A DNA stretch of 64,000 nt from Chlorops oryzae (taxonomy: Eukaryota; Arthropoda; Insecta; Diptera; Chloropidae), in NCBI GenBank assembly GCA_020466095.1, contig CM035806.1, positions 66,152,687-66,216,686 of the forward strand. Reading direction: 5' to 3'. The position numbers were made by a program, and so were the translations under genes. Shown here piece by piece: positions 10,739 through 22,624 of the stretch. Numbering within the stretch: the stretch's first letter is position 1; each line of letters opens with the position of its first letter. The notes beneath the pieces were generated by a model. It ran no database searches and was not told the DNA's origin. It saw only the letters and a list, made by a program, of their open reading frames with translations.

Positions 10739-12975
10739 CAGTGCTCGGACTTCTGCCACTTTAGTGGTTTTTTCCGATTTAACGAGTATTCGCGTTAGCG
10801 AGTTTCGCATTTAACGAGCATTTAAATTCGTTCCATTGAGTATCTTAAATAACGAGCAAAATGGCACAAACATTTTTGTGTGCACTCGGTTTAGCGAGCA
10901 ACATAAGAAATCAGTGAAAAAGCATAAAGAGAAACAAAGAGGAATCCAAGAAATACTTAAGCGAAGAGTCTAAAAGCGCGTGTGCTGCGCCAACTACCGC
11001 AAGCTGTCAATGTATGCAAAGTAATGTGAAATCGAAAAAACGCAGGCGCTGTTGGACTTACCGCTTTATTTGTGCACAGTTGTTCAGTGATATAAATTTT
11101 TAATCCCCAAATCCCCCACGTAAGCATACGTTAGTAGAAATCAGTCGCGTACCAACCTAGGGCCTAGGAGGGGCTTTGCCCACCACGATTCTTGGTCTTA
11201 GGTGGAAGGAATTACGAAAATTAAAATGAAAAAAATTGTGGAAATTTTTTGCCCCACGCGGGAAGTTGGATTGGTACAGGTCTCGTATAAATCAGACTCG
11301 CCATGTAATCAAGCAAAAGATTTCTCAAACCCCTCCCCCTTTTTTAACGCTTACGAAATCTTTTACAATAAGAAAAAAATGATTTTATGATGGTACTCAA
11401 TTTAACGAGAAATTCGATTTAACGAGAAGTGCTGGCAACATTGAGCTCGTTAAACTTGACAAGTTTGTATAAAAAAAAAAAAATTAAGGCCAATTCAAAA
11501 ACCTCGTAAGTGCCATACAAAATGAAAATTTCCTGCAAAACCTTTTTTTTGGCTCATAAATAAATTTAAAAAATACAATCTTTCTTATTTGTAAAGAGAC
11601 AGGCATATTTTGTTGTTGGAAACAAAAAACGAAAAAATATTTCCTTTAAAAGAAAGAAGAATGGCAAGCTGCTACTAACAATTTTAGGTATAGTGAATAA
11701 AACCCATGCTACTTTAAGATTTTAAAAGTAGTAAGTATATCATAAAAAAATCTAAAATAGTGTTTTATCAACGGGTTTATCATTTTTATGACAATATATT
11801 AACAAAAATTGTACAATTTTATAGATATCCTTCAAGTAGGTTGCAATGAATGACGAGTACCGATTAAACACCAAATTTTTTGAAACGCTTCCAATAAATA
11901 ATAAAATCTAATAATTTTAAGTTGTTTTTTGAGGCTTTATTACTGAAAAAAATTTTTATATGCTTGAAATATTTTGTTTTCTAATTTGAATAAGAACGAA
12001 GAGAGAAGAAAACAAAGAAAAGAACATAAGAAGTAAAAATTTGTTTGACTGAAAAAAAAAAAATTAATTTAAAAATTGTAATTTTTTTTTTTTTTTTTTA
12101 ATTTGGAAAAACCTCGTAAGCGACAAAATTTGCAAATTTTGATTTGCGCAAAAAGCACGTAAGCGACAAATTTGGCGAGAGCTACTTGTAACAAGTAAAT
12201 AATTTCAAAACAAAGTTGTGTACCGTTGGGGGAGTTACAAAACTATATTTTGATAAAACGAAATTGACTTTAAAACACCGATTTAAAAAACTATTAAGTT
12301 TTTTTCGTTTTCTGAAAATTCATGTCATGACGCTTACGTGGTTTTTGAAGAGTAGCGACGATATGCTGCTAACATGAATGAAGATCTCATTCTGAACAAA
12401 TACTATGGTGCCAACGGGAATGAGAATTACATTTGAAAAAATAGTATACGCCGCGGAGATCTGAAAGGAGAAGAAAAATAATATTTTAAAGAAATTGGCG
12501 GATATGGCCATATTTCGTCACTTCGTGATTGTGAGACTTTATTGCCTTTGGAAAGACTGAAGAGTTTAAATTCTTAAAACATCTTAAGTACAAAAAATTA
12601 TAAAACTTTTGAGAATTGTAGCACACAGATTGAAAAACATTAAAAACCAGAACAATTTCATAGGATATGCATTGAAAATAGAAGTATCAACCCTCTTTCA
12701 AATGAAAATTTCATTTGAAAAAGAGTCTGTTGCAACGTGCTCTTGCTTCTGTGATATTTTCACTGGAAGAATATTCGAAAAAGCACCAATTGTCCTCTTT
12801 ACATATGAGGGCTTCACTTCTTCTGCAGTCATGATTTTTTCATGCATGCGATAATGTCCGGCTGGGATACTGTATTCATATTTTAAACAATTTTAAATCT
12901 ACCACTATTTATATAAATCGGCCACTTCTTTTTAAAAAATCTACCACCTTTAAAAATTTTCAAGTCCGAGCACTG
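10739..12975. mobile_element. hAT-type element, TSD GTTCTTAC, no transposase
   Basis: Ends CAGTGCTCGGACTT (10739) and AAGTCCGAGCACTG (12975). Perfect 8-bp duplication GTTCTTAC at 10731-10738 and 12976-12983. The left part repeats TTTAACGAG / AACGAGCA (10775-10900 and again 11398-11450). No transposase frame. It contains a candidate nested repeat (11492-12350), a near-palindrome at about 12692-12725 and a MITE end at 12842-12866. Confidence 0.85.
11492..12350. repeat. Candidate nested element with CGTAAGCG motifs
   Basis: ATTCAAAAACCTCGTAAGTG at 11492 is inverted at 12331-12350 (CGCTTACGTGGTTTTTGAAG). The same motif, as CCTCGTAAGCGACAAA and CACGTAAGCGACAAA, is repeated directly at about 12112 and 12157. 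Related sequence appears at 11107 and 17770. No target duplication found. Confidence 0.35.
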
Positions 12976-13199
12976 GTTCTTACTGCCTGAGTTAAGTTGA
13001 CTGGGTAGATTTTCTAGAAAAACCAGTTCCTTTAACAGAAGCCACCAACATATGCTACACAAAATGCAGAGCTCTCCTACACAGAGCTCTCCATTAAACG
13101 TGCTCGTATCGTTTTCCTTGTTCCACACGCTACATATTATGCTCTCAGTCATTTTGTTGTGGATGCCGCTCCTTTAACTATTCCGACTCAAATTTCACT

Positions 13200-13719
13200 A
13201 GACTTTCTCTGCATTTGTCGTTGGGATTCGATTCGGTTAGGTTCGTTTCGTTCGTTTCGTTCGGTTCAATTCGGTTCGTCTTGCGGTCGCAATTCATACG
13301 CCGAGAGCGTTCAAACGCGTGAATACAACGCAAAGAGCGTTAGAAGAAAATTTTACATATTCAAGAAAACAAGCAAATAAAAAATAAAAACAACAATTCA
13401 AATAGTTAAGGAAAACTTAAAGAAACGAATAAAAAAAAAAAAAAAAACCAAAACGTGAAGAAAAGAATCAAGTTTTCCAGTGAAAAATCAATGCAAAAGT
13501 TTATTGCTCGCAATCGAGTCTTCGGCTTGGTTTCCGTCTCCACGTCAGTCTCAGTATGCTGCAATAATATCGAAGTTCAGCGATTTAATTACTGAAAGAA
13601 AGGATAATAACCACAATAAAAAGAATTAAAAATTAACAAGAAATTTTGTTGCAAGTTCGCGTTAATTGTGCACTTTGTGTGCGTGCTTCGAATTTCTAAT
13701 AGCAAAAACGTGAAAAATG
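13200..13719 (+). promoter_or_regulatory. Candidate upstream 5'UTR exon and promoter region (ckn?)
   Basis: Unlike its surroundings this segment is not visibly repetitive and has fly first-exon character: GGTTCGTTTCGTTCG-rich sequence at 13240-13285, then A-rich leader text (AAACAACAATTCAAATAG, AAGAAACGAATAAAA), a TCAGTC initiator-like match near 13543, and a plausible donor ATG|GTAAAT at 13719/13720. It is on the strand of the ckn exon, 36 kb upstream. Assignment to ckn is inference only; it may belong to another transcript or be untranscribed. Confidence 0.3.
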
Positions 13720-14478
13720 GTAAATTGCCAATTTTCAGTTCGCTTTATGTATTCGCATGTAGGTGTTCACTTATATTCGATTGTATCCATTCATGTGGCC
13801 ATATATGCACAAACATAAGTATATATTTATATAAAAATATATGTATAAAGATAGAGATGTATATATCTGTAAAAACGTTTGTTTGTATGTGTCCTGTTGA
13901 ATGTGTGTATGTGCGCGAGTTTTCCTTCCTTTTTTTTCACGTATTGTGGGCGGAGATGTGGAGAAAATGCAAGGAAAATCACTCGAAATGAAGTGCAATT
14001 AATTTTCGGTGTCCAATTCTGAAGTTCTTTTTCTCTGAGCTCAACAGCTAAATATAAAGTTATTGGGGTAGGTGGGGCACTCAGATTGCCGAGCGTTGTT
14101 GATGGTACGCTAGGTGACCTGAACTGAACTAAACGGAAAAGCTGTTGAAAGGTTCAAGGGTTTTTTTATTCTTTTTTTTTTTTTAGGAGTTGCCTAAAAT
14201 ATGTACAAAGGTATGTTTAATATGTATTCCTTTTGAATGGGAAAATATCTGCTACCGAAAGTCGAACGAACTTTCTCGATGGCTGTCATCATTGATAAGT
14301 GTTAATAAACTATAATTTTTTTTCCTTTATTGGTTTTCCTTTTTTAGAAAGGGTAAAACCGCAAAAATTCAAATTTTATGAGCTGTTTATATTGGTAGAG
14401 GTAGGAGAAAAGAAACTTCACTCCATTATGATGAGGAAATTATAACGCTCAGTAATTTCAGAGCTGTGTACCGCAAAC

Positions 14479-15431
14479 TAGAGATGAGCGCGTGAGTGAC
14501 TTTTGATTCACGATCACGCACGCTCACGGTACCCAAATTTTCGTACATGCATGTTCACGCACGGTTCAAAAATGACGTGCTCACGTTCACGCACGGCCAC
14601 GAGAACCATTTTGAACTCACGCACAATCACTCACAATTTTCAAAAATTCCGAATTAAACGAATTAGAAATTATAAATTTCACAATGTCGTTGCATCAGTA
14701 AAGAACAAAATAGAACATAATGAAATAAGAATATATTACATATATCCGGCCAAATATACTTAAGATAACAGGGATTTGATTGTCTTTTAAAAAGTGAATC
14801 AACCATTTTTAAATTTCGTTTGTATTTTTTTTTATTGGACATACTCATGCGTTTTAAAAAAAGATTGTAAAATACGACGGAAAAAGAACGATATATGCGT
14901 TCATGAATGCCGGTATAATCGAAAACGCTTTCATTTTCATCATTCAAGACATCATTCCAAACTGAACGTTTGTGTAACGCTTAACAAATGTTCAACCATC
15001 TCTAGAGCCGATATTATGGGAAATCATTCGAACCTTCGAAGGAGTGAACTCTGAGAACTTCTTAGCGTTAACTGTCAAAATACATGGAAGCTTTGGCGGC
15101 TGTTTAAAAAGTTCTCAAAGTTCACTAAGTTTGAGCTCTGAATGAACACCCATCATGGTATCGATGATTTGAGAGCTCATATATTTACTAGTGACATAGA
15201 TGCGCAAACACAGTTTTGTAGATAATGTTGGCTCCTATTTTAGTAAAAAATATTTTTTTACAATAGCAATAACTTCGTGAGTGGGGGTGTTTGCTATTCA
15301 CGCACGGTCACGCACGACACAAAAAGTTTAAATCACGGTCACGCACGAAAATCGATTTCCATTCACGCTGACCTCGTGACACGACGTGTCAGCGTGACAC
15401 GGTCAAAAATCACGGCACGCGCGCACCTCTA
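14479..15431. mobile_element. hAT-type element with TAGAGATG ends and CACGCACG repeats
   Basis: Ends TAGAGATGAGCGCGTG (14479) and the complement of TAGAGGTGCGCGCGTG (15431). Flanks CCGCAAAC/CCGAAAAC agree at 7/8. Both sub-terminal regions are dense in TCACGCACGGTCACG-like repeats (about 14510-14640 and 15295-15415), probably transposase-binding arrays. No coding sequence; 953 bp. Confidence 0.75.
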
Positions 15432-15681
15432 CCGAAAACCACAATGAATGAATGAACCGGTGAACGGTGAACACAAGGGAAAATAGCTTAAGTCAAAAAA
15501 TTGTTTTTCATGAACTGATTTTCGATTTGTTTTCGCTTTCATGAGCAAAGAAAATAGATTTGAATTTGCACTTTTCATAAAACCGGTAGGTATTTGAGGG
15601 CTTGCTGAAAATCGGATGAATTAAATGGGACGCATTGAATGCAGCCAATAAATTATTGAAACTGAAACAGAAAGAAAAAAA

Positions 15682-16530
15682 AACAAGTAAGGGTGTTATA
15701 GTCAGGCGAGCCTGACAATAGAATACCCGACACAGACACACATGTTCAAATAACATTTAATATCCAGAGGTGTTTAAGGCCATTAGAGGCCCCATATACC
15801 GACCTTTGATAGATTTTTTTATGAAAACCGCCCTTTTGCCACGCCCACTTTTTCAATTTTTTTGAATTCTAATCGGGGGCTTAAATATACGCTCAAATTC
15901 TAAGTTAATATTGTGAAAAAGTCCGATTTTAAGGCAGTTTTGGGATTTTTGTGACGACCCTAGCACTGGAGGTACCCTTAAAAATGGACCGATCATGAAA
16001 ATTTTTTGGAAGGATGTTTAAGGCTACAAAGGAAGCATAAGTGCCAAATTTCGTTCAAGTCCCATTTGAATTTCGGGTGTAGGAGACAATTTTCGAAAAC
16101 CGCCCTTCTGCCACGCCCACTTTTCCAATTTTCGGAAATAATATTACTGGCCTTTAAATATGATCAAATATCAAATTTCATCAAAATATCTTGAAAAACA
16201 TCGGTTTTAGAGCAGTTTTTGTGATTTTCATAACAGACCCTAGTACTGGAGGTACCCCTAAAAATGGTCCGATCGGGTCCATTCTCGAACTTGTTCTTAC
16301 TCATGTCCCCGTGAGCACGCATACCAAATTTTGTCAAGATAGCTCAATTTCTTCGATAAGATAACTGTATACAAACAGACGGACAGACGGACGGACATAT
16401 CTAAATCGAATCTCCTGGTGACACTGATCATTTCTATATATATTCTGTATGGTCTATCTCGACTAGTTCTGGGTGTTACACACAACCACACAAACGCAAT
16501 ATACCCTCGACACAGAGTGTGTCGGGTATA
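15682..16530 (-). mobile_element. Helitron-like (mini-me type) element, family A copy 1
   Basis: Full-length copy of the commonest family here, in reverse orientation. One end is AACAAGTAAGGGTGTTATAG with hairpin GTCAGGCGAGCCTGAC. The other is the hairpin CTCGACACAGAGTGTGTCG followed by GGTATA. Between them are two ~275-bp internal repeats, each with a GTGGGCGTGG-type core, and a short (GTCY)n run before a conserved ATTTAG.CATGTC core. That layout is described for fly mini-me/DINE-type non-autonomous Helitron relatives. Non-coding. Confidence 0.75.
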
Positions 16531-16800
16531 AAAACGAATAAGTCTGCGTAAAAGGATTGCCTTCGTAGCTATTATACCCAGCATGAATTTGATCTTATAT
16601 GAATTCATTGATGACATACTGAATGAAAAATGTAATGTCGAAAAAATTCATGAGCAGTAGTAAGGAACAAATTCGAAGGCGGATCGAATGACATCGCAAT
16701 GTTCATTTGCAGCAACGAATTCCATAATAGTCCATAAAAGCTATTGTGGAAGAGTTAGTCGTTAGGCCTTACATCTGCCGACTGGCAGCTGTCAGCCCTA

Positions 16801-16806
16801 TAGAGA

Positions 16807-16850
<44 letters not shown>

Positions 16851-17082
16851 AAGAGAGAGAAAGAGAGATAAAGAGAGAAAAAGAGAGAAAAAGAGAGAGA
16901 AAGAGAGGGAGAAAGAGAGAGAAAGATAGAGAAAGATATAGAAAGATATAGAAAGATAGAGAAAGATAGAGAAAGATAGATATAGAAAGATATGGAAAGA
17001 AATAGAGATAGAAAGAGAAAGAAAGAAAGACAGAGAGAAAGAGAGAGAGAGAGAAAGAGAAAGGGGAAGTGAAAGAAAGATC

Positions 17083-17119
<37 letters not shown>

Positions 17120-17205
17120 GAAGAGAAAGAGTAAAAGAGAGGGAAAGAGGAAAAGAGATAGAAAGAGGAAAAGAGATAGGAACAGGGAGATAAATGAGAG
17201 ATAGA
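16801..17205. repeat. GA-rich microsatellite, ~400 bp
   Basis: Almost pure GAGAGA/GAAAGA/GATAGA on the + strand. The open frame on the complement (Leu-Ser repeats) is a consequence of the repeat, not a gene. Long GAGAG tracts can bind GAGA factor in flies. Confidence 0.95.
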
Positions 17206-17967
17206 GATATTATATGTAGATACATAGACACATAGCCATTGACGTTAAAATAGGCATGATATTTATTTTTAGTAGGCGTGGATTCTCCTGGATTGTGCGT
17301 CCAAACAGCGTTACGTAATTTAGGCGTCTTGGGACAAACAGATTTAATATATTTAGTCCGAATTCGGATTCAACATCACTCGCAATAAAGCAAGGTGAAA
17401 TGAAAGGATCTTCCTTTGACTCTAGGACAACAGTCACTATTTTATCTGTTTTCCTCACACGTGGATTCTTTTATATTTTCGATGGAGACATACATATTTA
17501 CATAGTTTACTTATGAAGGATTTAATGGCGTTATATGCCATTTTTTCTCGAGTGGTCCAATATTTTGGCAATTTAAGCTGACTTTTTTCCCATCAATAAA
17601 GGTGTTGGCAACATTTCGCCTGTTCTCAGTCGTACAATATTTTCCAGATATCATTTTATATGTGTACTATGTAATAAGTTTAAAAAGCCATTAAAAACAA
17701 AGATTTAGCGATAGAAAAATCTAATGCTGGCTTACATCGGAGTCTGATTTATACTTACATACATATGCTTACGTGGGAGGTCAAAAACGGTCAAAATCTC
17801 CTTTACATTATAAATGGGCAGCCTCTTACCATACATGCTATTAGTTTTTAACAGGGATCCTAAATAATAATTGTTGAAAATTTAGATTTTAAAAAAGTTG
17901 CCTTTATTTTAAAGAACATTTTTTGAAATCTTTGTATAACTTTTACAAATTCAAGAAATTCAATCAC

Positions 17968-18117
17968 CCCTATTGTGATTTTCGACTACTGATAGAGAAT
18001 CGAAAAAGTACTATCGTCGACTAAAATTTTTCATTTTTAGTATGTGGAAAATTAAACATTTTTGTCGAAGATAGAACTTTTTCGATTCTCTATCAGTAGT
18101 CGACAATCATAATAGGG
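17968..18117. mobile_element. 150-bp fold-back MITE
   Basis: CCCTATTGTGATTTTCGACT at the left is mirrored at the right end; the arms (about 60 bp, including ACTGATAGAGAATCGAAAAA) are nearly perfect, giving a long hairpin. The duplication at the ends is not clear. Flanking 17206-17967 and 18118-18750 contain nothing I can name. Confidence 0.6.
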
Positions 18118-18750
18118 CTGAATAAGTCTTTTCATAACTTTTTATTTCAAATTTTTGGTTTGTGCGTTTCTTAATAATTTTAATTTTTCTTGAGAATTTT
18201 TTACGTCTGAAAAGTTTTATTGTTCAATTTTTAACATGGTCACATTCTTGCCCATCAGTTTGGAAGAGCATATTTTGCAGATGCACACTTCTTTTATCAT
18301 CCTAGTTGAAAAATTCGCGAATAAAAATGTTTCATCTACGAATCATCTTTTGAAGGATCCTCAATTGTCCTCTTTAATTATTCTTATACGAATACTGGGC
18401 AATTTTCAGCAAAAAAAATTTCGGATGAGTTTCTTCAAGGCGTATTAAACAAGGTGATGTCACTAGAAACTTGATATTCTTCTCCCTAATTTTTAAAACT
18501 AAACTGTCAAAATTTTGTATTGAATTTTGTACGCTTACATTTTAGAATTTTTTTTACATTTTTGTGGTACTACTGGCACCACCTTGTAAATACGCTTTGA
18601 ATTTCCTTATCTAATTTGCTGACGACGTAAACTTCTAAGGCAACTAGAAAAAACTTTCCCCTTATAAAAATTTTGAAAAGACTTAAAAAATATTTCTCAA
18701 AAATGAAACTAATTGTTCAATTAATAAATTGTTTTCTCATTCATAATAGT

Positions 18751-18965
18751 TAGGGTAGGGCCACCTTAAGTGGACTGTCACTTAGAGTGGACCACATGAA
18801 TGTTTACTATGTTGTGGCAGTTGAAATGTCAAACTAATATTAAAGCCAACTTCACTGTGAACGTCAACAGTAAGTATTAAAGTTTCCAGCTGACCACACG
18901 TGTTTTTGTTTACAAGCGAGCGCTTAAAAAAATTAAAACAATTTCCTTTTTATAACATTGTGAAT
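18751..18965. repeat. Dispersed repeat, inverted copy at 48016-48192
   Basis: Starts TAGGGTAGGGCCACCTTAAG and runs through GTTTACTATGTTGTGGCAGT to a GTTTACAAGCGAGCGCTTAA stretch. The whole segment recurs inverted at 48016-48192. A piece of its end (GGTCCACTTAAGGTTGCAGT) is inverted again near 19398-19440, suggesting an element of about 690 bp. The boundaries do not give a clean duplication. Confidence 0.55.
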
Positions 18966-19629
18966 CTTTGTGCCTGCTGCGAATAGTGCCAAAACGACTT
19001 GTTAAACTTAAGAAGTATGTATATTTCTTGTTAGTTTGGGCATTGAACTTGATAGTTCAAAATCATTTGGAAATTTAAGTAGATGTTGGAATAAGTTTTG
19101 GAGGCTCACTTGAAATCGTATAATTTACCTCGAGTGGACCACTGCTTGCAACCTTGATATAAATAGACTTTAAAAAAGTAATAACTAGTTTTATGAGCTT
19201 TATTAAATTTTTTGGTGAATTTTAAGTAGCAGTTGGGCATGTCGTCGAGTAGTGCATCAGTATCAAAGGTTTTTTTTTTACATGCAAACATTGTGACGAC
19301 GATAATGAAACTGCACCCGATGCTCAGTTCAAAAACTTTTGTAGTTATGTGGGTTTTTTATTATTTTCGACAGTTTTTTTTTAAATTTTCATCGCATGGT
19401 CCACTTAAGGTTGCAGTTATTTTATTCCTAAAATTCTACCCTTTTTTCAAAATTAAATATTGTTTTTTATAAACAACATTTTGAAGTTCTGCTACCATGG
19501 AAAGTTTCCTAGTAATATCGGCTTAAGAATGGTACCTATATACGAGGGCGTTTCAATAAGTACCCGCGTTAGAAAATAAAGACACAATTTAAAAAAACAT
19601 TTTTTTTTTCAACATTGTTCCCTTTTATA

Positions 19630-20575
19630 AAAATGCACTTCTCCCAACGTTGCTACCATTTTTTTAACCCCTCCAAAAATAGGATTTGTCGAACTCTCCA
19701 AAATACGCCTCTGTCTCGGCGATGACTTCCTCATTTGAGCCAAATTTTTTTCCCCGAGCCATTTCTTCATGTTAGGGAACAAGAAAAAATTGCAGGGAGC
19801 CAGATCGGGTGAATAGGGGGGTGCGGCAGCAATTCATGCAGTTGGCGGCGACAACTCCGGATAAATGTGCTGGTGTGTTATCGTGGTGAAACAGCACCTT
19901 CTTTTTCGCCATATGCGGTCGTGTCTCCTTCAATTTTTATTCGAAGCGGTCCAATAACTCACTGTAATATTGTCCAGTGATCGTTCTTCCTTTTTCTAAA
20001 AAATCCATCAGGACAAAGCCGTTCGCATCCTAAAAAATCGTCGCCATGACCTTTCCGGCCGATGGGACCGTCTCCGCCTTCTTTGGACCAGATTCACCGC
20101 GAGAAACCCATTTTTTTGATTGTTCTTTTGTTTCTGGTGTGTAATGATGGATCCAGGTTTCATCAACGGTTACAACTCGATGCAAAAACTCCGTCGGATC
20201 TCGCTTAAATTGCTTCAGATACTGCTTCGAAGTTAACAGCCGTATCCGCTTGTTGTCCACCAACTTATCATTAAAAATATTAATTGCCGTTCCGGTCGAC
20301 ACACCTACGGCCTCTGCTACTTCGCGCACTTTCGTTCGTCGATCAGCGAGAATCAATTCGTGGACTTTTTGAATGATTTCCTCGGTAGCCACTTTTGCCG
20401 GGCGTCCTGGTCGCTTCTCATCAAAAACGGATGTTCGTCCACGTTTAAATTCGTTGTCATAGATGGCGAAGTGTCCCCATATACTGCATCCAACTTTGTT
20501 TTTATCTCCTCGCATTTTTTCCCATCCAAAAACAAAAAGCAAATTACCGAACAATACTGCTCTTTTTCCATCTTA
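19630..20575 (-). pseudogene. Broken mariner transposase (DD34D family)
   Basis: The minus strand reads MEKEQYCSVICFLFLDGKKC and then, after a frameshift near 20460, EFKRGRTSVFDEKRPGRPAK (the linker typical of mariner). It continues through VTVDETWIHHYTPETKEQS (first catalytic Asp), an in-frame stop before DANGFVLMDFLEKG, LFHHDNTPAH (second Asp) and PHPPYSPDLAPCNFFLF. In the last motif the third catalytic Asp position reads Asn. With at least one frameshift, several stops and a lost catalytic residue it cannot encode an active enzyme. Its 5' end is cut off by the hAT MITE inserted at 20608. Confidence 0.85.
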
Positions 20576-20832
20576 GCGAAAATCACGAAACACGTGTTAC
20601 TCGAATGTACAGTCGTGTTCGAAATAATAAGAACAAAAATTATAAGATTGCAAACAGGCTCATAAGACTTTCCAAATGACTTTTAAAAATATTTCTTTAT
20701 TTCTTATAAACAGTCTCAGATATTGGGCTCATAAAAATGAAGGTTACGACAGTCTGGAAGGTCTGAATTTTTTTAGGAGCAACTTTGGCGCTTGAAGTCA
20801 AAAAATGCCTGTTCGAAAAAATAAGAACAACT

Positions 20833-22429
20833 GGGCGATTCCGCTATACACGATTTCCGATAATAATTTTTTATTTACGATAAAGTGTTTTTTTTTTTTT
20901 TTCAATAGTACAAAGAAGAAAGTCGAAATTTAATATTAAATTTATTTATATTTGATTTAACTCCATATTTCATTTATTGGCGCGTTTGAAAAAATAACTA
21001 TTCAAAAATCCTGACAAAACTTTAAAGTCATACCTTTTTAAACTGTCACAAAACAGCCGTTGCCGACAGTTTGAGATTACATTTTGCCGACCAAATTGAA
21101 GTGAGAATATTAATTTATCCTCGCGTTCCAAAAAAAATTAATATATGTTGTTATTTTTTAAGTATTATTGATTCCTAAAATACACTGTTGACTTGTTGCA
21201 CCCGCGATACAAAAAGTGTAAAAGTTTACTTTTTTCACAGAAATAAAGAGCTAACATTCTGAAACTTTGTGAAAGTAAGAAGAAACAAAAACTAAACACA
21301 AATTCATCGTTTTTAAGAGTATAGTGATTGCCAGTTTAAAATAATCGATAATTTAAATTGGTTGCAGCCGCGATTTTGATTTCAGATCGCGGGTGCAACT
21401 TTTTGTCATTTAACCTTTTTGTGCGATTTACTACATATTTTGTTATTTTGATATGCCCTGACTAATGATGTATGCTGAAAGCCATCGTCAACAGTGTCCT
21501 AGAATTTTATGATTTAGCTCGCAGTCACTCTAAGAAAATCTTCTTTAAATATGTGGCAAAAATAGAAATTAATGAAAAGATAGCCATGTTGGATGAACAA
21601 TGGGCGGGCTGAAACATATACCAAGCATTCAATCAAAACATTTCTTCCAATTTGAAGAGACTCGTAGCATTTCTGTGGTGCGCACCTCACGGTCTCTTTT
21701 TAAATGCAAATTGGTTTTGAAGTCGCCAAAAAGCCCCACTAATACAGAAAGTGGTTGGAGTGATGACGACTTGGAGCCTCTTTCAAATCTCAAAATACGA
21801 AAAGAAACTCTCCATCCTGATATATATGTGCCTTCAATTTCGGATCAGAGAAAATCTTTATTACCCTTTAAAAAGAGATGGAGCGTTTTCGATTTTAACA
21901 GTGATTCAGATACTGAATTTATAAATGACGAAATTCCATCAACGTCTTTTCAAGCTTCAGAATAATGACGATGAGCATGTCCTGAAACTCCTACTGTCCA
22001 AATTTATGTTTTAATTTCTCTGCAAAACCGGCAAAAAAAAAAGACTGGTTGCACCCGCGATTAATATAAAAATGAATAACTCTTTGTTTATATTTCTCTG
22101 GTTAAAACTTTTCATTTCCTGTAGTTTGTTAAATATACATCTAAAAAAATATTAAGGCATAACACATAAAATGTATCACAATTAACAGATTTATGGATTT
22201 TTTGTCTCTGATCTAGAAACGTAGGGCCAAATTTGTTGCACCCGCGATGGCAATTAAAATCATTTTTAAGACTTTAATAGTATTATTTTGAAATACTTGT
22301 GACCTAATTTGCAATGAAAATATTAAGATGTAGCCTTTTCAAGATATTTTTATTAAAAATGTTTTTTATTTAGTTGCATGAAACTAAAACATACGTGTAA
22401 ATGTTGCACCCGCGATAATGGAATCGCCC
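20833..22429 (+). mobile_element. Unclassified 1.6-kb element, 4-bp TSD AACT, six 14-bp motifs
   Basis: Terminal inverted repeat GGGCGATTCC (20833-20842; 22420-22429), flanked by AACT on both sides (20829-20832; 22430-22433). The third Tc1 copy at 63586 shows the sequence with one AACT (GCAACTCCAAAATTG), an empty-site control. The motif GTTGCACCCGCGAT occurs at 21195, 22048, 22235 and 22403, with one mismatch at 21361, and inverted at 21386-21399. Decayed coding sequence lies between. A 4-bp duplication with this end does not match mariner, hAT or piggyBac; Sola-type elements use 4-bp duplications, but the assignment is open. Confidence 0.75.
21478..21965 (+). pseudogene. Unrecognised ORF pair carried by the unclassified element
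   Basis: A first frame reads LKAIVNSVLEFYDLARSHSK...INEKIAMLDEQWAG and stops. A second frame from 21600 gives 121 residues, including SGWSDDDLEPLSNLKIRKET, a KKRWSVFDFNSDSDTEF segment and an acidic/Ser-rich C-terminus (PSTSFQASE). Their adjacency and coding-like composition suggest one ORF split by a frameshift near 21600. I recognise no domain. It could be the N-terminal or accessory protein of the element, since there is no room for a full transposase. It is flanked by the GTTGCACCCGCGAT motifs. Confidence 0.45.
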
Positions 22430-22624
22430 AACTCCAAAATTGCAAAGATTGTTTTCAAAACCAAACCAGTGAATATTGGCAATTCATTAGAAGTGCAGTT
22501 GGTATAGTTTACAGTTGCTATAATATTTGTTATCTTAACTGAACAATGAGATGAAACAAAAATTGTAGACCTGAGCTTTGAAAATCCATCAAAAAACTGC
22601 TCGATAAACGGAAAACTTTTGATT

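Noticed and set aside
16755..17231. 158-codon open frame of Leu/Ser repeats on the minus strand
   Set aside because: It is the translation of the GA microsatellite and has no coding evidence.
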